A DNA stretch of 64,000 bases from Spyradocola sp050942925 (GTDB lineage Bacteria > Bacillota > Clostridia > Christensenellales > UBA1750), in contig JBMNOF010000002.1 in NCBI GenBank assembly GCA_050942925.1, positions 55,148 to 119,147 of the forward strand. Reading direction: 5' to 3'. Positions within the stretch are counted from its first letter, which is position 1, and each line of letters begins with the position of its first letter. Made by a program: the position numbers and the translations under genes. Under the pieces are notes generated by a model, which saw nothing but the letters and a program-made list of their open reading frames with translations, was not told the DNA's origin and ran no database searches. Of this stretch, positions 50,971 to 59,700 are shown one piece after another.

Positions 50971-51006
50971 GGAAGTGCCTTCCTTGCCAGTTGATTTATA
51001 AGGTAA

Positions 51007-51035
51007 ATTGTATCACGCGGAAACAATATATGCAA
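51007..51035 (-). promoter_or_regulatory. promoter of the E2-like acyltransferase gene
   Basis: On the minus strand TTGCAT, 17 bp and TACAAT are present, with TGA before the -10. Confidence 0.7.
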
Positions 51036-51091
51036 ATAAAACTTTCCGGAGAGACGCACCCAAGCAAATGGGTCCGCATGGCGGAACAAAG

Positions 51092-51120
51092 TTGCGTTTT
51101 GCGAAAAGCTATTGTATACT
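51092..51120 (+). promoter_or_regulatory. promoter of the MATE/AraC operon
   Basis: TTGCGT, 17 bp and TATACT are present, 36 bp before the start codon. Confidence 0.7.
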
Positions 51121-51156
51121 GTAAACGATTACGCAGAAAGAGGCAGGAGGGGCAAA

Positions 51157-52542
51157 ATGAGAACCTTTACCAATCCGGAAGAAAAACGGAAGTATTTGAC
51201 GGAGGAGCCGATACCGCGGCTCATCCTGACGATGGCGCTGCCCGCCATTGTCTCGATGCTGATCTCCTCCTTTTACAACATGGCGGACACCTATTTTGTG
51301 GGTCAGATCAACACGGAGTCGACCGCGGCGGTGGGCGTCGTGTTCCCGCTGATGAGCATCATCCAGGCCCTGGGCTTTACGTTTGGGCATGGCTCCGGCA
51401 ACTACATCTCCCGCGCGCTGGGGCATGGGGATGTCGAGCATGCGCGCAAGATGGCCACGACCGGCTTTGTGTCGGCCTTTATCGCCGGCGCGCTCTTCGG
51501 CGCGCTCGGCCTGATCTTCCTGGAGCCCTTGGTCCAGATCCTGGGCGCTACGCCCACCATTGCGCCCTACGCCCGGGATTACGCCCTGTACATCCTGATC
51601 GGCACGCCGTTCATGGCTTCCTCGCTTGTGCTGAACAACCAGCTCCGCTTCCAGGGCAGCGCGTTCTTCGGCATGATCGGCATGGGCGCCGGCGCGGTGA
51701 TCAACATCGGCTTGGACCCCTTGTTCATCTTCGTCCTGGACATGGGCGTCAGCGGCGCGGCGCTGGCCACGATCCTCAGCCAGATCGTCAGCTTCTTCCT
51801 CCTCCTGCGCGGCTGCACGCGGGGCGGCAACATCGCCATTCACCTGCGGGAGTTTGCCCCCAGCCTTTCGCGCTATAAGGAAATCCTGCGCGGCGGCCTG
51901 CCCTCTCTGTTCCGGCAGGGCCTGGGGTCCGTCGCGAGCATTTGCCTGAACTTTGCCGCGGGCCTCTACGGGGATGCGGCCATTGCAGGCATGTCCATCG
52001 TGACGCGCGTTCTGCAGTTTGCCAACTCCAGCGTCATCGGCTTTGGCCAGGGCTTCCAGCCGGTTTGCGGCTTTAACTACGGCGCCAGGGAGTATAAGCG
52101 CGTGCGCCAGGCCTTCTGGTTCACGGTGATCGTGGGCTTCTGCGTGCTGGTGGTGTTCTCCACTCTGGGCATCGTCTTTGCGCCGGATGTCGTCGCCATC
52201 TTCCGCCGCGAGGACCAGCAGGTCATTGAGATCGGCGCGCTGTCGCTCCGCCTGCAGTGCATCGCCTATCCCTTTACGGCCTTTGTCGTCATTTCCAACA
52301 TGATGATGCAGACCATCGGTAAGCCCCTGAAGGCGTCCATCACCGCGGCGGCGCGCAGCGGCATCTTCTTCATTCCGGCAATCCTGATCCTGCCGCAGTT
52401 CCTCGGCTTGCTCGGCGTGCAGATGAGCCAGGCCGTGGCCGACGTCTGCTCGCTCATCCTGACCATTCCGCTGACCTTCTCCGTCCTTGCGGAGATGAAG
52501 CGGCAGGAAAAGGTCGAGGAGCCCCTCTTTGGGGACCACTGA
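51157..52542 (+). CDS. MATE family efflux transporter
   Basis: A 461-residue exporter of the DinF/NorM-like clade with twelve helices. Conserved blocks are FYNMADTYFVGQINTESTAA, GHGSGNYISRALGHGDVEHA and the second-half GFGQGFQPVCGFNYGAREYK. The start MRTFTNPEE has AGGAGGGG upstream. An AraC-family regulator gene follows in the same direction 42 bp later and probably controls it. Confidence 0.95.
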   Translation: MRTFTNPEEKRKYLTEEPIPRLILTMALPAIVSMLISSFYNMADTYFVGQINTESTAAVGVVFPLMSIIQALGFTFGHGSGNYISRALGHGDVEHARKMATTGFVSAFIAGALFGALGLIFLEPLVQILGATPTIAPYARDYALYILIGTPFMASSLVLNNQLRFQGSAFFGMIGMGAGAVINIGLDPLFIFVLDMGVSGAALATILSQIVSFFLLLRGCTRGGNIAIHLREFAPSLSRYKEILRGGLPSLFRQGLGSVASICLNFAAGLYGDAAIAGMSIVTRVLQFANSSVIGFGQGFQPVCGFNYGAREYKRVRQAFWFTVIVGFCVLVVFSTLGIVFAPDVVAIFRREDQQVIEIGALSLRLQCIAYPFTAFVVISNMMMQTIGKPLKASITAAARSGIFFIPAILILPQFLGLLGVQMSQAVADVCSLILTIPLTFSVLAEMKRQEKVEEPLFGDH

Positions 52543-52584
52543 GCGCCCGCGGGCGCAGGACCGGAGAGGAGGGAAAATGCCCAA

Positions 52585-53403
52585 ATGAAATCCGAAGCGC
52601 TGTTTCCCAACCACAAGAACATGGACCTGCCCTTTGTCATCCACGCTATCGGCGCGGCGCAGAAGCAGTCCCGGCGCCGGCGCGACGAGGGCGCGGTCAA
52701 TACCCAGGTCATTTATGGCGAGGAGGGAGAAGGGCGCCTGACGGTGGACGGGCATACCTACGACATCCACCCCGGCACCTGCTTTTACCTTCCCCAGGGC
52801 GTTCCGCACGACTATTGGCCCCTCACCCCGGAGTGGAAGACCAACTGGCTCTGCTTTGACGGCAACTGCCTGGAGGAGACGCTCCGCAGCCTGAGCCTGC
52901 AAAAGGCCTGCGTCGTGGATTTGCCGGACCCCACGCGCTTTGACGCGCTGTTTAAGAACATCTTTCTCGAACTGCACGCCGACCCGATCTGCGGCCAGCT
53001 CCGCGCCAGCCCGTACGTCTACCGCATCCTCGTGGAGTTTTACATGATCCGCAAGGAGCAGACGGGGCAGCAGACCCAGCGCGCGCACAAGCTCAAGCCC
53101 GTGCTGGACTACATCGAAGCGCATATCGCCGACGTCATCACGCTGGAGGAGCTGGCGGGATTGATGAACCTCACGCCGCAGCACTTCTGCCGCGTGTTTA
53201 AGGACGGCATTGGGGAAAGACCCTTTCAGTACATCCTCAAGCGGCGCATTCAGCGCTCCAAAAGACTACTGGTCAAGTCCGAGTACCGCGTCTCCGAGGT
53301 CGGCCAGCGCGTCGGCATCGAGAACAGCAGCTACTTCTGCTACAACTTTAAGCGCCTGGAGGGCATGACGCCCACCGAGTTCCGGGCCATGTACGCGGAG
53401 TGA
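52585..53403 (+). CDS. AraC family transcriptional regulator
   Basis: A 272-residue regulator. The N-terminal cupin sensor (YDIHPGTCFYLPQGVPHDYW) precedes a C-terminal AraC-type pair of helix-turn-helices (TLEELAGLMNLTPQHFCRVF and VGQRVGIENSSYFCYNFKR). It probably responds to a small ligand and regulates the adjacent MATE pump. The start codon is overlapped by the TGA of a three-codon reading frame, ATG CCC AAA TGA (52577-52588), set just after the GGAGGG. Translation may therefore reinitiate here. Confidence 0.92.
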   Translation: MKSEALFPNHKNMDLPFVIHAIGAAQKQSRRRRDEGAVNTQVIYGEEGEGRLTVDGHTYDIHPGTCFYLPQGVPHDYWPLTPEWKTNWLCFDGNCLEETLRSLSLQKACVVDLPDPTRFDALFKNIFLELHADPICGQLRASPYVYRILVEFYMIRKEQTGQQTQRAHKLKPVLDYIEAHIADVITLEELAGLMNLTPQHFCRVFKDGIGERPFQYILKRRIQRSKRLLVKSEYRVSEVGQRVGIENSSYFCYNFKRLEGMTPTEFRAMYAE

Positions 53404-53410
53404 AACGACA

Positions 53411-53448
53411 AGGCGCCCTGCGCGAATTTCGCGCAGGGCGCCTCCTTT
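53411..53448 (+). terminator. terminator between the AraC and anti-sigma genes
   Basis: AGGCGCCCTGCGCGA and its complement form a 15-bp stem around ATT, followed by CCTTTT. It may be used from either side because the next gene converges. Confidence 0.8.
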
Positions 53449-53453
53449 TGGCC

Positions 53454-54575
53454 TCACCGCAGGGTCTGCGTGTCGTAGACCTCCTTGGTTTCGGCGTCGT
53501 AGGCCTGGATCGTGAGGGAAGCCGGGAGTGCGTCGCTCGCGGCGAGCGCGCCTTCCAGAGTGAAGCGTCCATCCGCCGGGTCGCTCCTCTGGGAACCGAT
53601 GGAGGCGGCCAGGGGAATCGCCTCGCCGTCCGCATCCAGGAAGCGGAAGAACAACCCCTCTTCCACGGCGGCAAAGGCCGCTTCGTCCGTCACGGTGCAC
53701 TCCATCGCGTAGTAGATGCCCAAGGGAGAGGCGGTGAACTCCACGCGCTCCACCGTCACGCCGCAGCCCGCAAACGCGACCGGCGTGGAGAAGGAACGGG
53801 TGTCCTGGCCGGCGTCCGTGCGCTCCAGCGAGAAGGAGAGATCGGTCTGCGTGCCGTTTTCCACGTCGTAGTTGCCGTCCGCCAGGAGCGGATACGTCAG
53901 GCAGACGAGCTCCACGGGCAGCGAGGCCGTCCCCTCCGGGGCGGCGCCGCTGGCGAGAAAGACGAGCGTGCCGTCGCCCTCCAGCCGATACGAAAGGGAC
54001 TGCACGACGCCCTCTCCGCCCGTGGCCGCACTGGTATCGACGATCTGTACGCTGCGGATCTCGGTCTTGCCGTTCGCCTTCGCGTAGTCGGCGATGGTTT
54101 CCTCACTGGAAAGGCCTAGGCTGGAGGCCGGGTCCGTCAGCAGGCAGTCCGGGCCGATGAGCAGAACCTCGTCGCTGGCGGGCCGGGCCTCCACAACCAG
54201 GTGCACGGCGCCGCCGTCGTAGACCGCCTCGCGCAGGGAGAACGAGGTTTCGGCGGCGGGACTTCCGGCCTGCGGCGCTTGGGTCTGCGGCACCTGCGTC
54301 TGCACGAAGGCCAACGCCTCGGAAAGCTCCTCGGGATCTACCTGCAGAAAGTCAAACAGTCCGTACCGCCAGCTTGCGGCGGCGACGCCGATGGTGGAAA
54401 GCAGAAGCACAGCGGCGGCAATGAGCACGCCGACGCGCAGGTGGGGGCGTTTCATGGGAAATCTCTCCTTTTGTGCGTCCTCTTGGGCCAGGGCGTCCAG
54501 CGTGTGGCGGACGCAGGCTTGGAACCTTGCGTCCGGTTCCGGAAAGGCGTGGCGCAGTTCATCCGACGGGATCAC
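53454..54575 (-). CDS. membrane anti-sigma factor-like protein
   Basis: A 373-residue protein. A cytoplasmic N-terminal segment (residues 1-45, DELRHAFPEPDARFQACVRH) precedes one membrane helix (about 48-68) and a long extracytoplasmic region with beta-rich, DUF4179-like composition. No zinc-binding anti-sigma motif is visible. It is encoded directly after an ECF sigma factor, which makes it the probable anti-sigma. The start is the GTG at 54575, with AGGAGG 8 bp upstream. The GTG at 54584 would overlap that site. Confidence 0.7.
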   Translation of the reverse strand: MIPSDELRHAFPEPDARFQACVRHTLDALAQEDAQKERFPMKRPHLRVGVLIAAAVLLLSTIGVAAASWRYGLFDFLQVDPEELSEALAFVQTQVPQTQAPQAGSPAAETSFSLREAVYDGGAVHLVVEARPASDEVLLIGPDCLLTDPASSLGLSSEETIADYAKANGKTEIRSVQIVDTSAATGGEGVVQSLSYRLEGDGTLVFLASGAAPEGTASLPVELVCLTYPLLADGNYDVENGTQTDLSFSLERTDAGQDTRSFSTPVAFAGCGVTVERVEFTASPLGIYYAMECTVTDEAAFAAVEEGLFFRFLDADGEAIPLAASIGSQRSDPADGRFTLEGALAASDALPASLTIQAYDAETKEVYDTQTLR

Positions 54576-55056
54576 GGGATACACCTCCTAGCGGTGGTTG
54601 AAGAAGGGCCTTGAGTTCCTCGCGCCCCCGGCGCAGCCGGGTCTTGACGGTGCCCTGCGGAAGGCGCAGGGCCGCCGCAACGTCGGCAACCGAATACCCC
54701 TCCATGTAGTGCAGCACAAGGGGCATGCGCAGCTTCTCGTCCAGTTCGAGCAGCGCCTCCCCTACGCGCGTGGCCCCCATGGGCTGCGGGGCGGCCGCGC
54801 GCTCGGGAAGCCTAGCGGAGGGCTGGGTGCGCGCGGAACGGCGCTGGATGTTGTGACATTCGTTGAGGAGCACGCGGATGACCCAGGTTTGCAAATAGCG
54901 CGCATCCCGAAGCTGTCCGCGCTTCTGCCAGCACTTGCGCAGCGCCTCTTGCACGGCGTCCTCTCGGTCGCAAGCCTGCGCGAGCTGCGCGTAGCAGACG
55001 CGGTACAGCGTCTGGGTCATCGCGGTGACGCGCTCTGCGAATTCTTCGTCCGTCAT
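54559..55056 (-). CDS. ECF sigma-70 family RNA polymerase sigma factor
   Basis: A 165-residue protein with region 2 (residues about 10-75, QTLYRVCYAQLAQACDREDA and LQTWVIRVLLNECHN) and region 4 (about 100-155, LLELDEKLRMPLVLHYMEGY and VAAALRLPQGTVKTRLRRGR). It directs transcription of a small regulon, and its targets are unknown. The start MTDEEFAERV has AAAGGAG upstream. It overlaps the anti-sigma gene, as sigma/anti-sigma pairs usually do. Confidence 0.92.
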   Translation of the reverse strand: MTDEEFAERVTAMTQTLYRVCYAQLAQACDREDAVQEALRKCWQKRGQLRDARYLQTWVIRVLLNECHNIQRRSARTQPSARLPERAAAPQPMGATRVGEALLELDEKLRMPLVLHYMEGYSVADVAAALRLPQGTVKTRLRRGREELKALLQPPLGGVSRDPVG

Positions 55057-55132
55057 GGGCCGCAACTCCTTTCGTGGATTTCTGACCGGTCCTCTGTTAG
55101 ACACACAACCCCCGCCGGAGGTTTTTGGGCGC

Positions 55133-55160
55133 AAAAAAAGGACGGCGAGATACGCCGTCC
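55133..55160 (-). terminator. terminator of the permease gene
   Basis: On the minus strand, GGACGGCG and CGCCGTCC close a short loop, followed by seven T residues. Confidence 0.85.
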
Positions 55161-55174
55161 CTCCAAAACCTTCT

Positions 55175-56293
55175 TTAGCCCGCGGCGAGCAAAAGAAGGG
55201 AGAGCGCAATCAACGGCACGAGCAGCACCACGTTGAGCAGCGTAAAGACCGCCAAGTACCGCCCCGCCTGCGCGCCCTCTGTCCGCGCGTAAAACTTGTA
55301 GGAGATGAGGGAAGCGAGCGACGCCACCAGCGTGCCCAGGCCGCCGACGTCCGTGCCCAGGATCATGGCGCGCGCATTGTCCGTAAACGGCGCCAGCAGC
55401 AGGGCCGTCGGCACGTTGCTGATGACCTGGCTCGTCAGAAGCGAGGCGAAGAACGCGCTCTTTTCCATCAGCCCGGTCAAGAGCTCGCGCACCGCGGGGA
55501 TGCGGCTCAGGTTTCCGGAAAAGAGGAAAAAGCACAGGAAGGTCCCCAGCAGCGCGTAGTCCACGCGCCGGAAGACCGGACGGTCCCCTATCAGCAGCGC
55601 CACAAGCACGATGGCGAGCAGAATCCGGTAGTCCAGAACCGAAAACACCGTCAATAGACACAGCACGAACAGCGCGCCGTGCAGGAGGAGCCGACGGCGG
55701 TCTGGCGGGTCCACCGGCGCCGTTTTTACGCTGAGGGACCCGCGCAGGCGCAGCGCAAACACCGCGCCCACCACCAGCAACAGCGAAACCACCGTAAGGG
55801 GAACCGTAACGGAGAAGAATTCCCCCGCGCCCATCGAGTATGCGGAGAAGAGATAGAGGTTCTGCGGGTTCCCCACCGGCGTAAGAGCGCTCCCCAGGTT
55901 CGCCGCGATCGTCTCCAGCGCAATGATCGGGATGAGCAGCTGGGGAAGCGCCGCTTCCTGCAGAACGAGGATCGTCAGGGGCACAAAGGCCACCAGCGAA
56001 ACGTCGTTTGTCATCAGCATCGAGGAGAAGAAGCACAGCAGCGTCATCAGCAGCGCGAGCATCCCCTGCGACCGCGCCCGGTGCAGCAGCGCCGAGGAGA
56101 GCAGCCGCATGAGCCCGGACTCCCCAAGCCCCGCCACCGACGCCATCAGGCAGAACAGCAGGCAGAGCACCCGGTAATCCGGAAAGGTGAGCGTCTCCCG
56201 CGAGGGGGGCAGAAAGAAAAAGGAAAGCAGCGCGCACAGCAGGGAAACGCACAGCACCGGCTCCCGCTGAAAACAAGATTTTAGTGCCTTCAC
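55175..56293 (-). CDS. ArsB/SLC13-type permease
   Basis: A 372-residue membrane protein with about ten helices. TNDVSLVAFVPLTI and the repeated SQVISNVPTALLLAPFTD are the inverted-repeat motifs of the ion transporter superfamily (ArsB, NhaD, citrate permeases), and GSALTPVGNPQNLYLF fits the substrate loop. It could export arsenite or exchange carboxylates or sodium, and no ars genes are nearby. The ATG at 56293 is preceded by GGAGGTCCTCC on its strand. It is divergent from rpoB. Confidence 0.85.
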   Translation of the reverse strand: MKALKSCFQREPVLCVSLLCALLSFFFLPPSRETLTFPDYRVLCLLFCLMASVAGLGESGLMRLLSSALLHRARSQGMLALLMTLLCFFSSMLMTNDVSLVAFVPLTILVLQEAALPQLLIPIIALETIAANLGSALTPVGNPQNLYLFSAYSMGAGEFFSVTVPLTVVSLLLVVGAVFALRLRGSLSVKTAPVDPPDRRRLLLHGALFVLCLLTVFSVLDYRILLAIVLVALLIGDRPVFRRVDYALLGTFLCFFLFSGNLSRIPAVRELLTGLMEKSAFFASLLTSQVISNVPTALLLAPFTDNARAMILGTDVGGLGTLVASLASLISYKFYARTEGAQAGRYLAVFTLLNVVLLVPLIALSLLLLAAG

Positions 56294-56475
56294 GTTGGAG
56301 GACCTCCGATCGTCAGATGGGATTTTGCAAGCTATTTTCGAACTTGCGTTTGCATTAATGAAAGTTTAACAAAAAGAAAACCTCAATATCACATTCTAGA
56401 GGCGGTTGTCAAGGGAGTTTTCGAATTCTTAACAGAAATTCTTGCTTTTTGGGCACAAAAAAGCTCCCGACCGAA
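56294..56475. other. AT-rich intergenic region upstream of the rpoB promoter
   Basis: No gene is visible. The stretch holds a possible weak promoter (TTGTCA at 56406, TTAACA at 56429) and an inverted repeat GGGAGTTTT with AAAAAGCTCCC. A-runs near 56456-56462 may act as an UP element for the rpoB promoter. Confidence 0.4.
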
Positions 56476-56504
56476 TTGACGGTGGAAGGCTGAAGTGTTA
56501 CAAT
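56476..56504 (+). promoter_or_regulatory. rpoBC promoter
   Basis: TTGACG, 17 bp and TACAAT with the extended TGT are present. The leader is about 200 nt long (56511-56711), with no protein gene in it. Confidence 0.8.
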
Positions 56505-56557
56505 TATAATCTGCATAATGCGGAAAAGGGCGTCTTCACACCCTTCCGATCCGATTT

Positions 56558-56604
56558 CATGCAATATTGTACAACGTTTCCTTCCAAATTGCAATGCCTT
56601 TTTT
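56558..56604 (+). promoter_or_regulatory. possible attenuator hairpin in the rpoB leader
   Basis: CATGCAAT and ATTGCAATG can pair with one bulge, and are followed by CCTTTTTT. The loop is long (22 nt), so it is weak evidence for regulated premature termination. Confidence 0.25.
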
Positions 56605-56711
56605 CGGCTTTGTCAAAAGAACAAGAAATCGCGCCGACAATCCCTTACGGCCCTTCGGAGCAGGTCCGACCGGCTTGCCCGCGGAAATCTACAGGAGAGG
56701 TGAGTGCTTAC

Positions 56712-59700
56712 ATGGTCCATGCGGTTCAGATGGGAAAGCGCACGAGGATGAGTTTTTCCAAGATCGAAGAAGTCCTGGAAATGCCCAACCTGATCGAGGT
56801 GCAGAAGAACTCTTACGAGCGCTTTCTGAAGGAAGACCTCCGCGAGGTGCTCAGAGACATTTCTCCCATTACCGACTTTTCGGAAAACCTGGTGCTGGAG
56901 TTCACCGACTACTCCCTCGATGAAACGCCCAAGTACACCGAGGAGCGCTGCAAGGAGCGGGACTACACCTACGCCACGGCTCTTCGCGTGAACGTCCGCC
57001 TGATGAACAAGGAGACGGGCGAAATCAAGGAGCAGGAGGTCTTCATGGGCGATTTCCCGCTCATGACCGCCTCGGGCACCTTCATCATCAACGGCGCCGA
57101 GCGCGTCATCGTCTCCCAGCTCGTGCGTTCGCCCGGCGTGTACTACGCCAAGACCATCGACAAGACTGGCAAGCCCCTCTACGCCACCACCGTCATCCCG
57201 GGCCGCGGTGCCTGGCTGGAGTATGAAACCGACTCCAACGACGTGATGTGGGTGCGCATTGACCGCACGAGAAAGCTGCCCATGACCGTCCTGCTGCGCG
57301 CCCTGGGCTACGGCACGGACAACGAGATCCTCGACCTGCTGGGCAACGAGGAGCACCTGCTGGCCACCATCGAGCGCGATACCGCAAAGAGCGTGGACAC
57401 GGGCCTTCTTGAGGTCTACAAGAAGCTGCGCCCCGGCGAGCCGCCGACAGTGGAGACGGCCAATTCCCTGGTCAACGGCCTGTTCTTCGACCCGAAGCGC
57501 TACGATCTTGCCAAGGTGGGCCGCTATAAGTTCAACAAGAAGCTGGCGCTGTCCGCGCGCATCGCGGGCGGCATTGCCGCCGAGGACGTCGTCCACCCCG
57601 ACACGGGCGAAATCCTCGTTTCCGCCGGCAACACCATCTCCCGCGAGATGGCCGAAACCATCCAGAACGCCGGCATCAACTGCGTCGTTTTGCACGTGGA
57701 AAACGAAAAGGGCGCCTTTGACATCAAGGTTCTGGGCAACAACTTTGCCGACGCTTCCGCCTTCCTCTCCTTTGACCCGGAGGAAGTGGGCATCACCGAG
57801 AAGGTCCACGTCCCGACCCTTCGCGCCCTCATGGCCGAAAACGAGGACGAGGAGAGCCTGAAGGCCGCCATCCGGCAGAACATCGACAACCTCATCCCCA
57901 AGCACATTTACGTCGACGACGTTGTGGCGTCCATGAGCTATGTCATCGGCCTCAACTATGGCATCGGCACCATCGACGACATCGACCACCTGGGCAACCG
58001 CCGCCTGCGCTCGGTGGGCGAGCTCCTGCAGAACCAGATCCGCATCGGTCTGTCCCGCCTGGAGCGCACGGTCAAGGAGCGCATGGCGATCACGGATCTG
58101 GACGTTGTCACGCCGCAGGCCCTCATCAACATCCGCCCGGTTTCCGCCGCCATCAAGGAGTTCTTCGGCTCCTCCCAGCTCTCGCAGTTCCTGGATCAGC
58201 CCAACCCCCTGGCGGAACTGACGAACAAGCGCCGCACCTCGGCCCTGGGCCCGGGCGGCCTCAACCGCGACCGCGCCTCCATGGATGTCCGCGACGTGCA
58301 CCACTCGCACTACTCGCGCCTGTGCCCCATCGAGACGCCGGAAGGTCCGAACATCGGTTTGATCGGCGCGCTGGCGACCTACGCCCGCGTCAACCGCTAC
58401 GGCTTCATCGAGGCGCCCTATCGCCGCGTCGACCAGGTCGCCAAGCGCGTGACGGACGAAGTCCGCTACATGACGGCGGACGAAGAGGAAAACTACATCA
58501 TCACCCAGGCCAACGAGCCCTTGGATGAGAACCACTGGTTCGTCCACGAGCGCGTCACCGCGCGCAGCCGCGAGGACACGGTCGAAATCGACCGCAACCA
58601 GATCGACTACATGGACGTCAGCCCGCAGCAGCTGGTCTCCGTCGCGTCGGCCATGATCCCCTTCCTGGAAAACGACGACGCGAACCGCGCTCTGATGGGC
58701 GCCAACATGCAGCGCCAGGCGGTTCCGCTGCTGACCACCGACGCCCCGGTCGTCGCCACCGGCATCGAGTACCGCGCGGCCTGCGACTCCGGCGTCTGCA
58801 TCCTGGCCAAGCGCGACGGCGTGGTGGAGAAGGTCGCCGCCGACCAGATCATCATCCGCGGCGACGACGGCGTGCGCGATACGCACAAGCTCATTAAGTT
58901 CACGCGCTCCAACCAGTCCACCTGCATCAACCAGCGCCCCATCGTTTCCGCGGGCGAGCGCGTGGCAAAGGGCCAGGTCATCGCCGACGGCCAGTCGACG
59001 GACCAGGGCGAGATCGCCTTGGGCAAGAACGTCCTGATGGCGTTCATGACCTGGGAAGGCTATAACTACGAGGACGCCATCCTGATCTCGGAAAAGATGG
59101 TCAAGGACGACATCCTGACCTCCATCCACATGGAGGAGTACGAGACCGAGGCCCGCGACACGAAGCTCGGGCCGGAGGAGATCACCGCGGACATCCCGAA
59201 CGTGGGCGAGGACGCCCTGCGCGACCTGGACGACCGCGGCATCATCCGCATCGGCGCCGAAGTCCGCGCCGGCGACATCCTCGTTGGCAAGGTCACGCCC
59301 AAGGGCGAGACGGAGCTCACCGCCGAGGAGCGCCTGCTGCGCGCCATCTTTGGCGAAAAGGCCCGCGAGGTGCGCGACACCTCCCTGCGCGTGCCGCACG
59401 GCGAGTACGGCACCATCGTGGACGTCAAGGTCTTTACCCGCGAGAACAAGGACGAGCTCAATGCCGGTGTCAACATGCTGGTTCGCGTCTACATCGCCCA
59501 GAAGAGAAAGATCTCCGTCGGCGACAAGATGGCGGGCCGCCACGGAAACAAGGGCGTTATCTCGCGCATCCTGCCCGAGGAGGACATGCCCTTCCTGCCC
59601 GACGGCACGCCGCTGCAGATCGTGCTCAACCCCCTGGGCGTTCCCTCGCGCATGAACATCGGTCAGGTGCTCGAGACGCACCTGGGCTACGCCGCCATGG

